Positions 20,989 to 29,996 of a stretch of DNA of 39,464 nt are shown here, one piece after another. The translations under genes were made by a program, and so were the position numbers. The notes below the pieces were generated by a model. That model did not search any database, was not told the origin of the DNA, and saw only the letters and a program-made list of their open reading frames with translations. Each line of letters begins with the position of its first letter. Position 1 is the first letter of the stretch. Source of the DNA: Bacteroidales bacterium (GTDB lineage Bacteria > Bacteroidota > Bacteroidia > Bacteroidales > UBA932); assembly GCA_024699055.1 (NCBI GenBank), contig JAILQG010000070.1:1-39464 (forward strand), read 5' to 3'.

Positions 20989-23787
20989 GTGAGTGTATTG
21001 AGAAACATATTGTTCCCCGCGGCGGTAATGAGTGCGGCCCTGGCTGCCAGCATTTCCACGTCGAGGCCGGTGCACAAGACCTTCGACCTGGCAGTTCCCG
21101 TGCAGGACACCGTCATATACCAGAAGGACGCCTACAAGCTCAACCGCAAGGGCGACCTGGGCGAAGTGGCCCTCAGCGACAGCATCCTGGCTGCCATGAA
21201 AGGCAACTACGGAGCTTCCGGCGACACCCTCCTCACTGCCCGCGACACCCTCCACGCCCCCGACTCCCTGCGTCTCATCGACCCGTTCCGCTACAAATAC
21301 TACGTAGCCCTCATGGACTCCCTCACCCACGTGGAGGTGTCCGACTCCCTGCGCCAGTCCGAAAAGCTCCACTGGGAGGCCAAGGACACGCTTGCGGCAA
21401 GGCAGGACTCCACCGACCTGGTGAAACTCGACTCGCTGTACATCGTGGTCCAGGACGAACTGGCAAGAGCCGCCTTTGAAAAATGGTACAACAGCCTGAC
21501 GCCTGAACAAAGGAAGAAATACGACCAGGAACAGCTCATCAAGAGGCAGCGCGCCATCGCCGACTCCCTGAAGGAAATAAAGGAGGAGCAGGACGCCATA
21601 CGCGACAGCATCAGAAAAGCCACTCCGCGCGTACTCCAGGCCTTCGCCATCCCCGACACGATGCAGTACAAACGCATCATCGCATGGCAGACCGACCCCG
21701 ATTTCCAGAAGGTGGAAGCCTACGTTCCCGACACCAGTTTCAACTACTACTTCGAAGATTACGCCTTCAAACGTCAGGACGTGGGTGCATCGTGGCTCGG
21801 AGTGGCGGGCTCCCCGGTGCAGAGCTTCAACTATTTCCGGCGGAAGAGCGACAGCGGGGTCGACTTCTACACCCCCACCGAGGCCTGGACCTTCAGCCAC
21901 GAGACCCTTCCCAACTACAACACCAAGACCCCGTACACCGAACTGGCATACTGGGGCACCATCCTCGCCAAGACCGCTAAGGAAAGCGACAACATCCACA
22001 TACTCACCACCCAGAACGTCACGCCCGAATTCAACTTCCAGATCCTCTACGACCGCTGGGGGGGCGGAGGCATGCTGCTGGAGGAAGACACGGCCAACAA
22101 GACCTTCGCGGCATCGGCCAACTATCTGGGCAAAAAGTACATGGCCACCGCCGGATACATCTCCAACTCCGTCTCCCGGAAGGAGAACGGAGGCATAGTG
22201 GACAACTCGTGGATCAGGGACACCACCGTGGACTCCCGCGAAATCGCGGTCCAGCTGACCGGCGCATCCTCGAACATCAAGCGGCGCACCGTCTTCCTGG
22301 ACCAGCAGGTCCGCATCCCCATGTCTTTCGTGCAGGACCTCTTCAGCGGCAAAAAAGTCCTTGCCGACACCCTTGCCGCCGGTGACACCACTGCCGTAAA
22401 GGACAGCCTGGCCGCCCCCGATTCCATCGCCGTGGCCGCCAAGCCCGACTCGCTCGACCGCAACGTCACCACATTCTTCATAGGCCACAGCAGCGAATGG
22501 AGCCGTTATACGCGGGACTATTCCGACAACTTATCCTCCGGCTCCACCGCAGCCGTTTCGCTGTACAACGACGTGTTCAACTACGGGATGGCCAGCCTCG
22601 ACACCTTCAAGGTCATGAACCTCGACAACAAGGTGTTCGTGCGGCTGCAGCCGTGGAGCGACGACGCCTTCATATCCAAGCTCAACGTGGGCATAGGCGA
22701 CAAGCTGCGGACCTACAGCGAAGCCTGGCAGGACACCACCAAGACCGACAAGATCCACAGGGAGAACTCCCTCTACGCCTATGCCGGCGTGGAGGGCAAC
22801 ATACACGACTTCTTCAACTGGAACGCCAAGGGAAGGTTCACCTTCGCCGGAGCCGAAATCGGCGATTTCTCGGTCGAGGCGAACGCCGGCATGAAGTTCT
22901 ATCCGTTCAGGAAAGCCCGCCGGAGCCCGCTCACGGTTTCCGCCGGCTTCGAAACCTCCCTGCAGGAGCCCCAGTGGTACCAGAAGCACATCTACACCAA
23001 CCACTACATCTGGGACAACGACTTCGGCAAGACGTCTACGACCAAGATTCAGGGCCGGGTGGATGCGCCTTATCTGAGAGCCTCCGCGGAGGTCGGTTAT
23101 GCCCTGCTTGCAGGCAACATGTTCTACGACACCCTGGGCGTGATAAGGCAGAATTCCACGGCCATGAGCGTATTCTCCGCCTCGGCGCGGAAGGACTTCT
23201 GCATAGCGGATTTCCTGCATCTCGACAACCGGGTGCTCTTCCAGCTGAGTTCCAGGCCCGAAGTGATGCCGCTGCCGAAACTTGCCGTCAACCTCAAATG
23301 GTACATCGAGTTCGTGGCGCAGCGCAGCGAGGAACACCACTCCAACGTGCTGGTAATGCAGGTAGGCCTCAACGGATGGTACAACACTGCATGGAACGCT
23401 CCGGCATGGAACCCCAACCTGGGCGTGTTCCAGAACCAGACGAAAGAACTCTACAACAGCGGCCCCGTGGTGGATGCATTCATAAACATGCAGTGGAAAC
23501 AGGCCTGCATCTTCCTCAAGCTTGAAAACGCCAACATGGGCTGGCCATTCAAGAAGACCGACTATTTCTCGACACACGGATTCATAGGCACCCAGAGGGC
23601 CTTCAAGGTGGGCATTTTCTGGCCGTTCTACGTATACCCGGCAAAGGACACGAGGGCTTCCAGAGCGAGTTCCGGCTCAAGTTCCTCTTCCTCCTCCTCT
23701 TCCTCCGACAGTTCACTTTCTGCTCCCGCATCCCGCCAGGGCAACGCCTCGAGGAGCGGCATATCGACCAGCAGAAATGAAAGATAG
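20989..23787 (+). CDS. Putative porin (Porin_10-like) with D(S/T)-rich N-terminal region
   Basis: A 932-aa outer membrane protein. The GTG at 20989 gives MSVLRNILFPAAVMSAALAA, a plausible signal peptide; TTG at 20998 is the alternative. Residues ~30-240 are polar and partly coiled coil (KRQRAIADSLKEIKEEQDAI). From about residue 240 the sequence follows the Bacteroidota 'putative porin' pattern: SFNYYFEDYAFKRQD, GVAGSPVQSFNYF, DFYTPTEAWTFSH, then alternating strands to KVGIFWPFYVYP. A Ser-rich tail follows. The N-terminal region and a linker near residues 455-490 are packed with D-S/T-hydrophobic tripeptides, which match the Bacteroides O-glycosylation sequon. The transported substrate is unknown. 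Its last 11 bp overlap the lytic transglycosylase gene. Confidence 0.85.
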   Translation: MSVLRNILFPAAVMSAALAASISTSRPVHKTFDLAVPVQDTVIYQKDAYKLNRKGDLGEVALSDSILAAMKGNYGASGDTLLTARDTLHAPDSLRLIDPFRYKYYVALMDSLTHVEVSDSLRQSEKLHWEAKDTLAARQDSTDLVKLDSLYIVVQDELARAAFEKWYNSLTPEQRKKYDQEQLIKRQRAIADSLKEIKEEQDAIRDSIRKATPRVLQAFAIPDTMQYKRIIAWQTDPDFQKVEAYVPDTSFNYYFEDYAFKRQDVGASWLGVAGSPVQSFNYFRRKSDSGVDFYTPTEAWTFSHETLPNYNTKTPYTELAYWGTILAKTAKESDNIHILTTQNVTPEFNFQILYDRWGGGGMLLEEDTANKTFAASANYLGKKYMATAGYISNSVSRKENGGIVDNSWIRDTTVDSREIAVQLTGASSNIKRRTVFLDQQVRIPMSFVQDLFSGKKVLADTLAAGDTTAVKDSLAAPDSIAVAAKPDSLDRNVTTFFIGHSSEWSRYTRDYSDNLSSGSTAAVSLYNDVFNYGMASLDTFKVMNLDNKVFVRLQPWSDDAFISKLNVGIGDKLRTYSEAWQDTTKTDKIHRENSLYAYAGVEGNIHDFFNWNAKGRFTFAGAEIGDFSVEANAGMKFYPFRKARRSPLTVSAGFETSLQEPQWYQKHIYTNHYIWDNDFGKTSTTKIQGRVDAPYLRASAEVGYALLAGNMFYDTLGVIRQNSTAMSVFSASARKDFCIADFLHLDNRVLFQLSSRPEVMPLPKLAVNLKWYIEFVAQRSEEHHSNVLVMQVGLNGWYNTAWNAPAWNPNLGVFQNQTKELYNSGPVVDAFINMQWKQACIFLKLENANMGWPFKKTDYFSTHGFIGTQRAFKVGIFWPFYVYPAKDTRASRASSGSSSSSSSSSSDSSLSAPASRQGNASRSGISTSRNER

Positions 23788-24463
23788 CGCAGCGTCATGC
23801 CTCGCCGCCCTCGGTGCAGCAGTGCTGCTCGTCGCCGGCGCAGTGTTCTGCCGTAATTACAAGGTGGAAGAGCCCGTCATTGAAGAAGTGGAGGTATACA
23901 TCCCCCTGGAAGACCGCTACAAGACCGCCGACTACAGGATCAGCCCCTACGACTCGCTCATAAAGTCGTGGTCCGACTCCGCCTCACTCGACTGGCGTTT
24001 CGTTTCTGCCATCATCTACCACGAATCCAATTTCAGGCACGACGCGCTCAGCAGAAGGGGCGCCGCAGGGCTCATGCAGATGATGCCGTCCACTGCGAAG
24101 GCCTTCGGAGCCGACAGCCTGCTGGATGCGGCGCAGAGCGTGATGGCCGGAACCAGATACCTGCAGAGTCTCTCCAGGAACTACGGCTCGGTCGCCGCCA
24201 ACGAAACCGAGAGGCAGAAGCTTACCCTGGCCGCCTACAACGCAGGCGCCGGACGTGTCCGCGACCTGATAAACCTTGCCAGGCACAGGGGCGTCGACCC
24301 CGGCTACTGGGACAATCTGGTAGATCTCATTCCTGAAATGCGCACCGATTCCATCCTCACGGTAGACACCGTGAAGCTCGGCAAATTCCATGGACAGGAA
24401 ACGATAAACTTCGTGGATGCGGTGATGGCCCGCTACGAGAAATACAGGCAGATAGCGCCTTAA
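23777..24463 (+). CDS. Lytic transglycosylase (SLT domain)
   Basis: A 228-aa periplasmic murein hydrolase that cleaves the MurNAc-GlcNAc bond with formation of 1,6-anhydroMurNAc. A single hydrophobic N-terminal segment (LAALGAAVLLVAGAVF) anchors or exports it. The catalytic Glu83 is in IIYHESNFRHDALS, followed by GAAGLMQMMPSTAKAFG and TLAAYNAGAGRV, the standard SLT (family 1, MltF/Slt-like) motifs. It lacks the solute-binding domain of full MltF. It starts within the last 11 bp of the porin gene, so it is translated with it. Its products would feed the amino-sugar salvage enzymes encoded upstream. Confidence 0.93.
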   Translation: MKDSAASCLAALGAAVLLVAGAVFCRNYKVEEPVIEEVEVYIPLEDRYKTADYRISPYDSLIKSWSDSASLDWRFVSAIIYHESNFRHDALSRRGAAGLMQMMPSTAKAFGADSLLDAAQSVMAGTRYLQSLSRNYGSVAANETERQKLTLAAYNAGAGRVRDLINLARHRGVDPGYWDNLVDLIPEMRTDSILTVDTVKLGKFHGQETINFVDAVMARYEKYRQIAP

Positions 24464-24467
24464 GACC

Positions 24468-25604
24468 TTACTTCACCCTCACAGTGTCCGCCGGATCGAC
24501 CCTGGCTATGAACAGGGAAGGCAGGAGCATGAGCAGCATGATGGCCAGATAGGCCACGGCGTCCGCGAGCAGGATTTTCGGGACGTTCACCCACACGGGT
24601 ACATAGCTTACGAAATAGTTTTCGGGATTGAGCCGGAGAAGGTGCGTCGTGCCCTGGACAAGGCAGAACAGCAGGGCCAGCGTATTCCCTATGGCCATGC
24701 CTATGAGCACCACCCGGGAAGCCACCCGCAGGAACACTCCGGCAATCCCCCTGTTATCCATTCCCACGGCCTTGAGGGTGCCGATGGTACCGGTGTGGCG
24801 GAACAGCATGATGAGCAGCCCCGAAATCATATTGAAACCGGCTACCAGAATCATCAGGAGCAGGATGGCCAGAACATTGAAATCCAACAGGTTGAGCCAA
24901 TCGAACAGACGGCCGAAGCGGGTGTATGCGGTCTGTGCGGAGAGCCCGGTCAGGATGGCCGCCTCGGTCGATTTACGGTTTTCGCCGTCGTACGAACGCC
25001 AGCGGTCTTCCAGAAGCACTTCCAGCGCCGAGTATTCACCCTCCTCCCAGCCGTTCACCCGCTGGAGATCAGGAATCGAGGCATACACCACGATATTGTC
25101 GTCGGTGCGCAGGAGGTCGCGGTAGATGCTTTGCACCGTGAACTTGCGCACCTTGACGTTCTCTCCCACGAAATAGGTAAGCAGCGGATCGCCCTCCTTA
25201 AGGTCTAGCCTGTCTGCAAGGGTTGCGGGGATGGATACCCCAAGGACGGCGCTGTCAGCCGAAGGCACAGCCTTGAAGAGCACCCCGCGGATGTCCGTTC
25301 CGTTCCTGACTATGCCGGTGCGGTAAATCGCAGGCACCACGTCTTTCACGCCGTTCAATTCCCTGAGGTCTTCGATGGAGAAGCCGCTTTCACTCACCGG
25401 CTCCCCTTCTCCGAAATAGTTGGTGCCGGGCGTAGTAAGCTGTACATCCCCCATGACTTCGCTTACGCCATCGCGGATTTCCATACGGAATCCGTCCACT
25501 ACGGCTACGGCGATAATGATAACGAGGAAGGATACGGCCGTGGCTGCGACCGTTATCCTTCCCCGGAAATCGAGGCGTTCCGATATGAAGCGGGACGCTT
25601 TCAA
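24468..25604 (-). CDS. FtsX-type ABC transporter permease (LolC/LolE-like)
   Basis: A 378-aa permease. No ATG fits: the TTG at 25604-25602, 4 nt after the M13 stop, gives MKASRFISERLDFRGRITVA, the normal family N-terminus. One helix (VAATAVSFLVIIIAVAVVDG), a periplasmic MacB-like domain of about 210 residues, and three C-terminal helices follow, including LLLMILVAGFNMISGLLIML and FIARVDPADTVRVK at the end. This topology is that of LolC/LolE, which release lipoproteins from the inner membrane. The ATPase (LolD) is not in the window, so the transport role is inferred. It closes the minus-strand operon that begins at 29981, and it is convergent with the lytic transglycosylase (4 bp between). Confidence 0.85.
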   Translation of the reverse strand: MKASRFISERLDFRGRITVAATAVSFLVIIIAVAVVDGFRMEIRDGVSEVMGDVQLTTPGTNYFGEGEPVSESGFSIEDLRELNGVKDVVPAIYRTGIVRNGTDIRGVLFKAVPSADSAVLGVSIPATLADRLDLKEGDPLLTYFVGENVKVRKFTVQSIYRDLLRTDDNIVVYASIPDLQRVNGWEEGEYSALEVLLEDRWRSYDGENRKSTEAAILTGLSAQTAYTRFGRLFDWLNLLDFNVLAILLLMILVAGFNMISGLLIMLFRHTGTIGTLKAVGMDNRGIAGVFLRVASRVVLIGMAIGNTLALLFCLVQGTTHLLRLNPENYFVSYVPVWVNVPKILLADAVAYLAIMLLMLLPSLFIARVDPADTVRVK

Positions 25605-25608
25605 GAGT

Positions 25609-27621
25609 TTACCAGATATGCACGCGCTCTTCCTCAGGCCTGTACATGGCGTCGCCTTCCTTGATTCCGAAGGCGTCGAAGAAGGTCTGGAAGTTGCGGA
25701 CGGCGACATTCACACGGTTGCAGCCAAGCGAATGCACGTCAAGATTGTTCAGGCGGGCTATTTCTTCGTCAGTGATGTTCTGTGCCCAGACGGTGGCATA
25801 GCCGAGGTAGAAGCGCTGGTCAGGGGTGAATCCGTCGATGGGCTTCACATCCTTGCCGGCGATGGCGTTGTGCAAGGCGGTGTAGGCGATGCTGAGTCCG
25901 CCGTGGTCGGCGATGTTCTCGCCGAGGGTGTTGGCGCCGTTGGCGTGCACGCCGGGAAGGATTTCCACCTCGGAGTACTGAGCCACGAGCTTTTCAGACT
26001 TTGCCTTGAAGGTTTCCGCATCTTCGGCGGTCCACCAGTCGTTCATGTTGCCGTCCTTGTCGAAGAGACGTCCCTGATCGTCGAAACCATGGGTCATCTC
26101 ATGTCCGATGACTACGCCGATGGCGCCGTAGTTGACTGCGTCGTCAGCATCGGGATTGAAGAAGGGAGGCTGAAGGATAGCCGCGGGGAAGCAGATCTCG
26201 TTGGTGGTGGGATTGTAATAGGCGTTCACCATTTGTGGAGGCATGCCCCATTCGGTCTTGTCCGTGGGCTTGCCGAGCTTGCTCAGGTTGTCAGCGACAT
26301 ACCACTTGCTGGCTGCGAGCAGGTTCTCGAAATAGCTCTTTTCGGGATCGACGGTGAGGGTGCTGTAGTCCTTCCACTTGTCGGGATAGCCGATCTTCAC
26401 GGTGAAGTTGGCGAGTTTCTCCTGGGCCCTGGCCTTCGTGGCGTCGCTCATCCAGTCGAGTTCGGCGATATGCTCGCCAAGGGCGGTCTGAAGGTTCCCC
26501 ACGAGTTCGAGCATCTGCTTCTTGCTGCTTTCGGGGAAGTACTTTTCGACATACATCTTGCCGACAGCTTCGCTGAGGATGCCGTTGGGAACTGCCATTG
26601 CACGCTTCCAGCGGGGCTTCTGCTCCTTGACGCCGGCCATCTGCTTGCTGTAGAAGTCGAAGGAGGCGGTATAGAAATCATCGCTGAGGGCGCTGGTGGA
26701 ATTGCTGACTACGTGGGCGAGGACGTAATCCTTGAGCACCTTGAGGTCGGCGGTGGCGAAGTAGGCTGCGAAAGCCTTGAAGAAGGACGGTTCGGCCACG
26801 ACAAGCTTCTCCTGCTCGGGAATTCCGCGGGCCGCGAGATAGGCGGCGAAGGGGAAGCCCGGGAAAGCCTTTTCAAGATCAGCGGTGCTGTAGGGGTTGT
26901 ACTGCGCGAGAATATCCCTTTCCTGCTCGCGGGTCCAGGAATTCCTGGCGAGGATTTCCTCCACGAACACGGCGTCGTCAGCCACGTCCTTGGGATCCTC
27001 AACGCCGGCGAGGGTGAGCACTTTGGTAAGGAAAGTGCGGTAGCCTTCCTTGATGGCGGCGTTCTGTTCGAGGAGATAGTAGTCGCGGTCGCCGATTCCG
27101 AGGCCGCCCTGGCCCAGATAGAGGATCTGGGTGTCACTGTTGGTGAGATCGGCTTCGACATAGCCTCCGAAGAAGCTGCCCACGCTGGTATTGTGCAGTT
27201 CGGCGATCAGGTTTACCAGTTCTTCCTTCGAAGAGACTGCCTCGACCATGGCCACATAGGGCTTGAGGGGCTCTGCACCTTCCTTGTTCAGGCGAACGGA
27301 ATCGAGGCCCTGTTTGTAGATGTCCACTATTTTCTGCTCCACGCTGCCGGGAGTGGTTTTCATGGTGGTCATGGACGCGAAGAGGTCGTTCAGGCGGATG
27401 ACGTTGTTTTCGTTGAGCTGGTCGAAGCTGCCGAAACGGGAGAACTCCGGCTTGAGCGGGTTGTTAACCTGCCAGCCGTGGGTGGCGTACTTGTAGAAGT
27501 CGGCGCCGGGAGCCACGGTAGTGTCAAGGTTACTGAGATCCAGGGCAGGAATCTTCTCTGCCTTGGGCTGGCATGCCGCCAGCGTCAAAATGGGAATCAT
27601 CAGAAAAAATACCTTTTTCAT
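25609..27621 (-). CDS. M13 family zinc metallopeptidase lipoprotein (PepO/neprilysin-like)
   Basis: A 670-aa secreted endopeptidase for short peptides. The lipobox LAAC (Cys17) follows a signal of 16 residues. The N-terminal M13 domain begins with PGADFYKYATHGWQVNNP. The C-terminal catalytic domain has NAYYNPTTNEICFPAAILQP, the zinc motif VIGHEMTH (His507, Glu508, His511) and the third ligand in ENIADHGGLSIAY. The end RVHIW matches the family's conserved C-terminal region, although the usual Cys near the end is absent. Its ATG overlaps the TPR gene's stop (ATGA), and the permease starts 4 nt after its stop. Such lipoproteins are thought to scavenge peptides in the periplasm or at the surface. 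Confidence 0.96.
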   Translation of the reverse strand: MKKVFFLMIPILTLAACQPKAEKIPALDLSNLDTTVAPGADFYKYATHGWQVNNPLKPEFSRFGSFDQLNENNVIRLNDLFASMTTMKTTPGSVEQKIVDIYKQGLDSVRLNKEGAEPLKPYVAMVEAVSSKEELVNLIAELHNTSVGSFFGGYVEADLTNSDTQILYLGQGGLGIGDRDYYLLEQNAAIKEGYRTFLTKVLTLAGVEDPKDVADDAVFVEEILARNSWTREQERDILAQYNPYSTADLEKAFPGFPFAAYLAARGIPEQEKLVVAEPSFFKAFAAYFATADLKVLKDYVLAHVVSNSTSALSDDFYTASFDFYSKQMAGVKEQKPRWKRAMAVPNGILSEAVGKMYVEKYFPESSKKQMLELVGNLQTALGEHIAELDWMSDATKARAQEKLANFTVKIGYPDKWKDYSTLTVDPEKSYFENLLAASKWYVADNLSKLGKPTDKTEWGMPPQMVNAYYNPTTNEICFPAAILQPPFFNPDADDAVNYGAIGVVIGHEMTHGFDDQGRLFDKDGNMNDWWTAEDAETFKAKSEKLVAQYSEVEILPGVHANGANTLGENIADHGGLSIAYTALHNAIAGKDVKPIDGFTPDQRFYLGYATVWAQNITDEEIARLNNLDVHSLGCNRVNVAVRNFQTFFDAFGIKEGDAMYRPEEERVHIW

Positions 27622-28439
27622 TTCTTTGTGATTTTACTTATTATTCTGAGGTTTGTAATTGCGGGATAATCTTCCGGATTAATCTTGAGGGCCTTCTTGT
27701 AGAACTTGGTAGCCTTCTTGTAATCTTTCTTGTAAATCTGCCAGTAAGCGCCTATGTTGTCGATGAAACCGGTGTCCTTGGGCTCATGCCTGAGCATGGT
27801 TTCGGAAATGCGCTTGAAATTCTCGTAACCCGACGGAGTGCCCAGCTGGAAGAACATGTAGCAGTACTCCATTATTCCCAGACGGAAATCCTCCTGGGAA
27901 AGGCTCCCTCCATTGGCGTTCCAGGACGGTTTTGCGGAGTAGTTGTACTCTATGGTCTCAATCAGCGCTGCCGCGGCCATGTCGGGGCTCTCCCTTTCAT
28001 AATCCAGGAGGGCTGCTACCTCGTCGAAACGGTAGCCCAGATTGTCGGGAGCCAGTTTGATAGCCCTTGTGATGCACTCCTGGCTGCGGGCGAAAAGGGT
28101 TTCGTCGTAGACGGGAATCTCGTAGAAAAAGATATCCGTATCCGTAGTGTCCTTGAAAGTGAACGCGGGAGCCTTGCCGAGATACTTCTTTCCGGAACGG
28201 GGTTCTATCACTACCTCGCGCCCTTTTGAAAGGAAATAGGCGAAACAGCACTCCAGCATGGTGGTGTCGTCCGGCCAGGCAGCATTCCATTCTTCAAGTA
28301 TGCCCTTGACTCCCAGGCCGGAGGTGCCTACCGCGGCCACCTGCCTGTCGTAGGCTGCCTTGAATTCCCCGGGGGTCTTCTGCGCCATGGCACATACGGC
28401 TGAAAGCAGCGCAGCAATGACAGTTAAATGTCTTTTCAT
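27618..28439 (-). CDS. Secreted TPR-like protein
   Basis: A 273-aa protein. The ATG at 28439 gives a signal peptide (MKRHLTVIAALLSAVCAMAQ); the open frame upstream overlaps the methyltransferase gene and is not used. Helical repeats are visible: SQECITRAIKLAPDNLGYRF in the middle and KKATKFYKKALKINPEDYPA at the end, the latter a textbook TPR. TPR domains bind partner proteins; no catalytic motif is seen. It sits between the RNA methyltransferase and the M13 peptidase with ATGA overlaps on both sides. Its presence in front of a secreted peptidase and a lipoprotein permease suggests an envelope role, which is inference. Confidence 0.8.
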   Translation of the reverse strand: MKRHLTVIAALLSAVCAMAQKTPGEFKAAYDRQVAAVGTSGLGVKGILEEWNAAWPDDTTMLECCFAYFLSKGREVVIEPRSGKKYLGKAPAFTFKDTTDTDIFFYEIPVYDETLFARSQECITRAIKLAPDNLGYRFDEVAALLDYERESPDMAAAALIETIEYNYSAKPSWNANGGSLSQEDFRLGIMEYCYMFFQLGTPSGYENFKRISETMLRHEPKDTGFIDNIGAYWQIYKKDYKKATKFYKKALKINPEDYPAITNLRIISKITKK

Positions 28440-29518
28440 ACGTCCATCAGTATTCGGCGGTTCCTGGGCAGTAGATTGTTGCAGCGGGAACCGATATTTT
28501 TCATGAATCCCAGCGGATGGGAAAGATACGAGGCGATAAGCAGTCCCTTCGGTTCGTCGGGAAAGCAAAGGGTGTCGCGGTGCAGGTATTTCCTGGCATC
28601 GGACAGGGAAAGCTCCACTACGGGGCATTCAGGCACATATCCGATGGCTAGGGCCCTGTCGGTTTCTTCGGCCGGAAGCACCCCCGGGATGACGGGTTTG
28701 CGGGATGACGAGGCCGGGGAGCTTTTCCTGAGCGCGCCGACCCACTGCCCCTCACCGGGTACTTCACCGGCCCTGAGCAGGTTACCCCGCCGCGTGAGCC
28801 TCACTCCGTGCTCTTCGAATTCTGCCTCCGGGGAGATGATCTCCCCTCCGAGCTCGGAGGCCGCCCATTCCAGATTGTCGTCGTTTTCCTTCTCTTCGTA
28901 GGTGCAGGTGGAGTAGACCAGCAGGCCGCCCTGCCTGAGGGCAGGCCATACATCGGCCAGGATGCGCTTTTGCCTCGCGGCGCAAAGGTCCACGACCGCG
29001 GGGCTCCATTCTTCCTCCGCCCTCGGGTCCTTGCGGAACATGCCCTCGCCGCTGCAGGGCACATCAGCCACAATCACGTCGAACCAGCCTTTGAGCTCGC
29101 GTCCTATGACCGCGGGGTCGACGCTGGTCACCACCACGTTACGGTCGCCCCAGATGCCCACGTTGTCGCGGAGCACAGAGGCCCTCGACTTGATTACCTC
29201 GTTGGCCACCAGCGTGAAACCGTCTCCGCACCTTTCGCGAAGTCTTGCGGCCAGGTCGGTGGTCTTCCCTCCCGGTGCGGCGCACAGGTCGAGCACCCTG
29301 AGGCTCTTCCCTTCCGCGTGCTTGCCGAAGACGTGCCCCACATACATAGCGGAGCTGTCCTGCACATAATAGCAGCCGGCGTGATAGAGAGGGTCGAGAG
29401 TAAAATTGGGGCGCTCGGACAGGATACGGCCACAGGGGCTCCAGGGAACGGGAGTGCCTTCCGGCCCAGCCATGCCCTTGAACGGATTCAGACGTATCGC
29501 TGTCGAAGGAGCCGTCAT
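28436..29518 (-). CDS. RNA m5C methyltransferase (RsmF/NOL1-NOP2-Sun type), N-terminally short
   Basis: A 360-aa SAM-dependent enzyme that should methylate cytosine-5 in rRNA or tRNA. The SAM site is VLDLCAAPGGKTTDLAA. The proline-cysteine motif DVPCSGEGMF and the catalytic Cys in VYSTCTYEEKEN are intact. The C-terminal PUA-like end is recognisable in LGFMKNIGSRCNNLLPRNRR. The protein begins at TAIRLNPFKG, where relatives already have about 30-40 residues before this point; an in-frame TGA lies 9 nt upstream, so no longer form exists. It starts 1 bp after the SRPBCC gene and overlaps the TPR gene by 4 bp. Confidence 0.9.
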   Translation of the reverse strand: MTAPSTAIRLNPFKGMAGPEGTPVPWSPCGRILSERPNFTLDPLYHAGCYYVQDSSAMYVGHVFGKHAEGKSLRVLDLCAAPGGKTTDLAARLRERCGDGFTLVANEVIKSRASVLRDNVGIWGDRNVVVTSVDPAVIGRELKGWFDVIVADVPCSGEGMFRKDPRAEEEWSPAVVDLCAARQKRILADVWPALRQGGLLVYSTCTYEEKENDDNLEWAASELGGEIISPEAEFEEHGVRLTRRGNLLRAGEVPGEGQWVGALRKSSPASSSRKPVIPGVLPAEETDRALAIGYVPECPVVELSLSDARKYLHRDTLCFPDEPKGLLIASYLSHPLGFMKNIGSRCNNLLPRNRRILMDV

Positions 29519-29519
29519 G

Positions 29520-29981
29520 CTACATGTTTTTCATTATGTCCGCATATTCCTGCGGCACCCCTTCGGGGACTTTGCCGTTGGATACGTCCACAAGGCCGTC
29601 CACGATTCTGTCCAGGGCATCATTCACCCTGTTCCCCAGCATCATCTTCACCATGAAGTTGACGTTGGCTTCGGCGGTGATGCAGAAATCGGTCTTGCCG
29701 GGCTCCCCGGGGACGGGATCGAAATGAAGGCCGGCGGTAAATTCCACAGGCGCTCCGTCGTCGTGAAGTTCGATATAGGAATAGGGTTCACGGCGGGTAA
29801 CCTTCACGCCTATCCGCATTCCCTGATACTCTGCCGAGAGGGTGTCGAAATCGGCGGTGACGCCGGCCTTCCTGTCTTCGGGAAGGAAGTTCAGGAAGTT
29901 GCGCAGATCCGTGAAAATCATGTAGATGTCGGTCTGCGGCCGGGAAACGATGCCGTGTTTACTGTTATATTGCGTGTTCAT
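29520..29981 (-). CDS. SRPBCC (START/Bet v 1-like) family protein
   Basis: A 153-aa cytosolic protein with no signal peptide. The start NSKHGIVSRPQTDIYMIFTD is the usual first strand and helix of a Bet v 1-like fold. Alternating strands follow (MRIGVKVTRREPYSYIELHD and TDFCITAEANVNFMVKMML), and it ends in a long helix (VNDALDRIVDGLVDVSNG) that closes the hydrophobic pocket. Members bind lipids or other hydrophobic ligands, but the ligand cannot be read here. It is the first gene of the minus-strand operon that runs to 24468, with a -7 box at 30012-30005. Confidence 0.82.
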   Translation of the reverse strand: MNTQYNSKHGIVSRPQTDIYMIFTDLRNFLNFLPEDRKAGVTADFDTLSAEYQGMRIGVKVTRREPYSYIELHDDGAPVEFTAGLHFDPVPGEPGKTDFCITAEANVNFMVKMMLGNRVNDALDRIVDGLVDVSNGKVPEGVPQEYADIMKNM

Positions 29982-29996
29982 CTCGCGAAAAATTCA

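Noticed and set aside
20830..22488. 552-codon minus-strand frame opposite the porin and AmgK-like starts
   Set aside because: It crosses the divergent promoter region and is Gly/Val/Glu-rich shadow sequence without motifs.
25420..27669. 749-codon plus-strand frame opposite the M13 peptidase
   Set aside because: It mirrors codon positions of a clear M13 enzyme with intact zinc ligands and has no recognisable domain.
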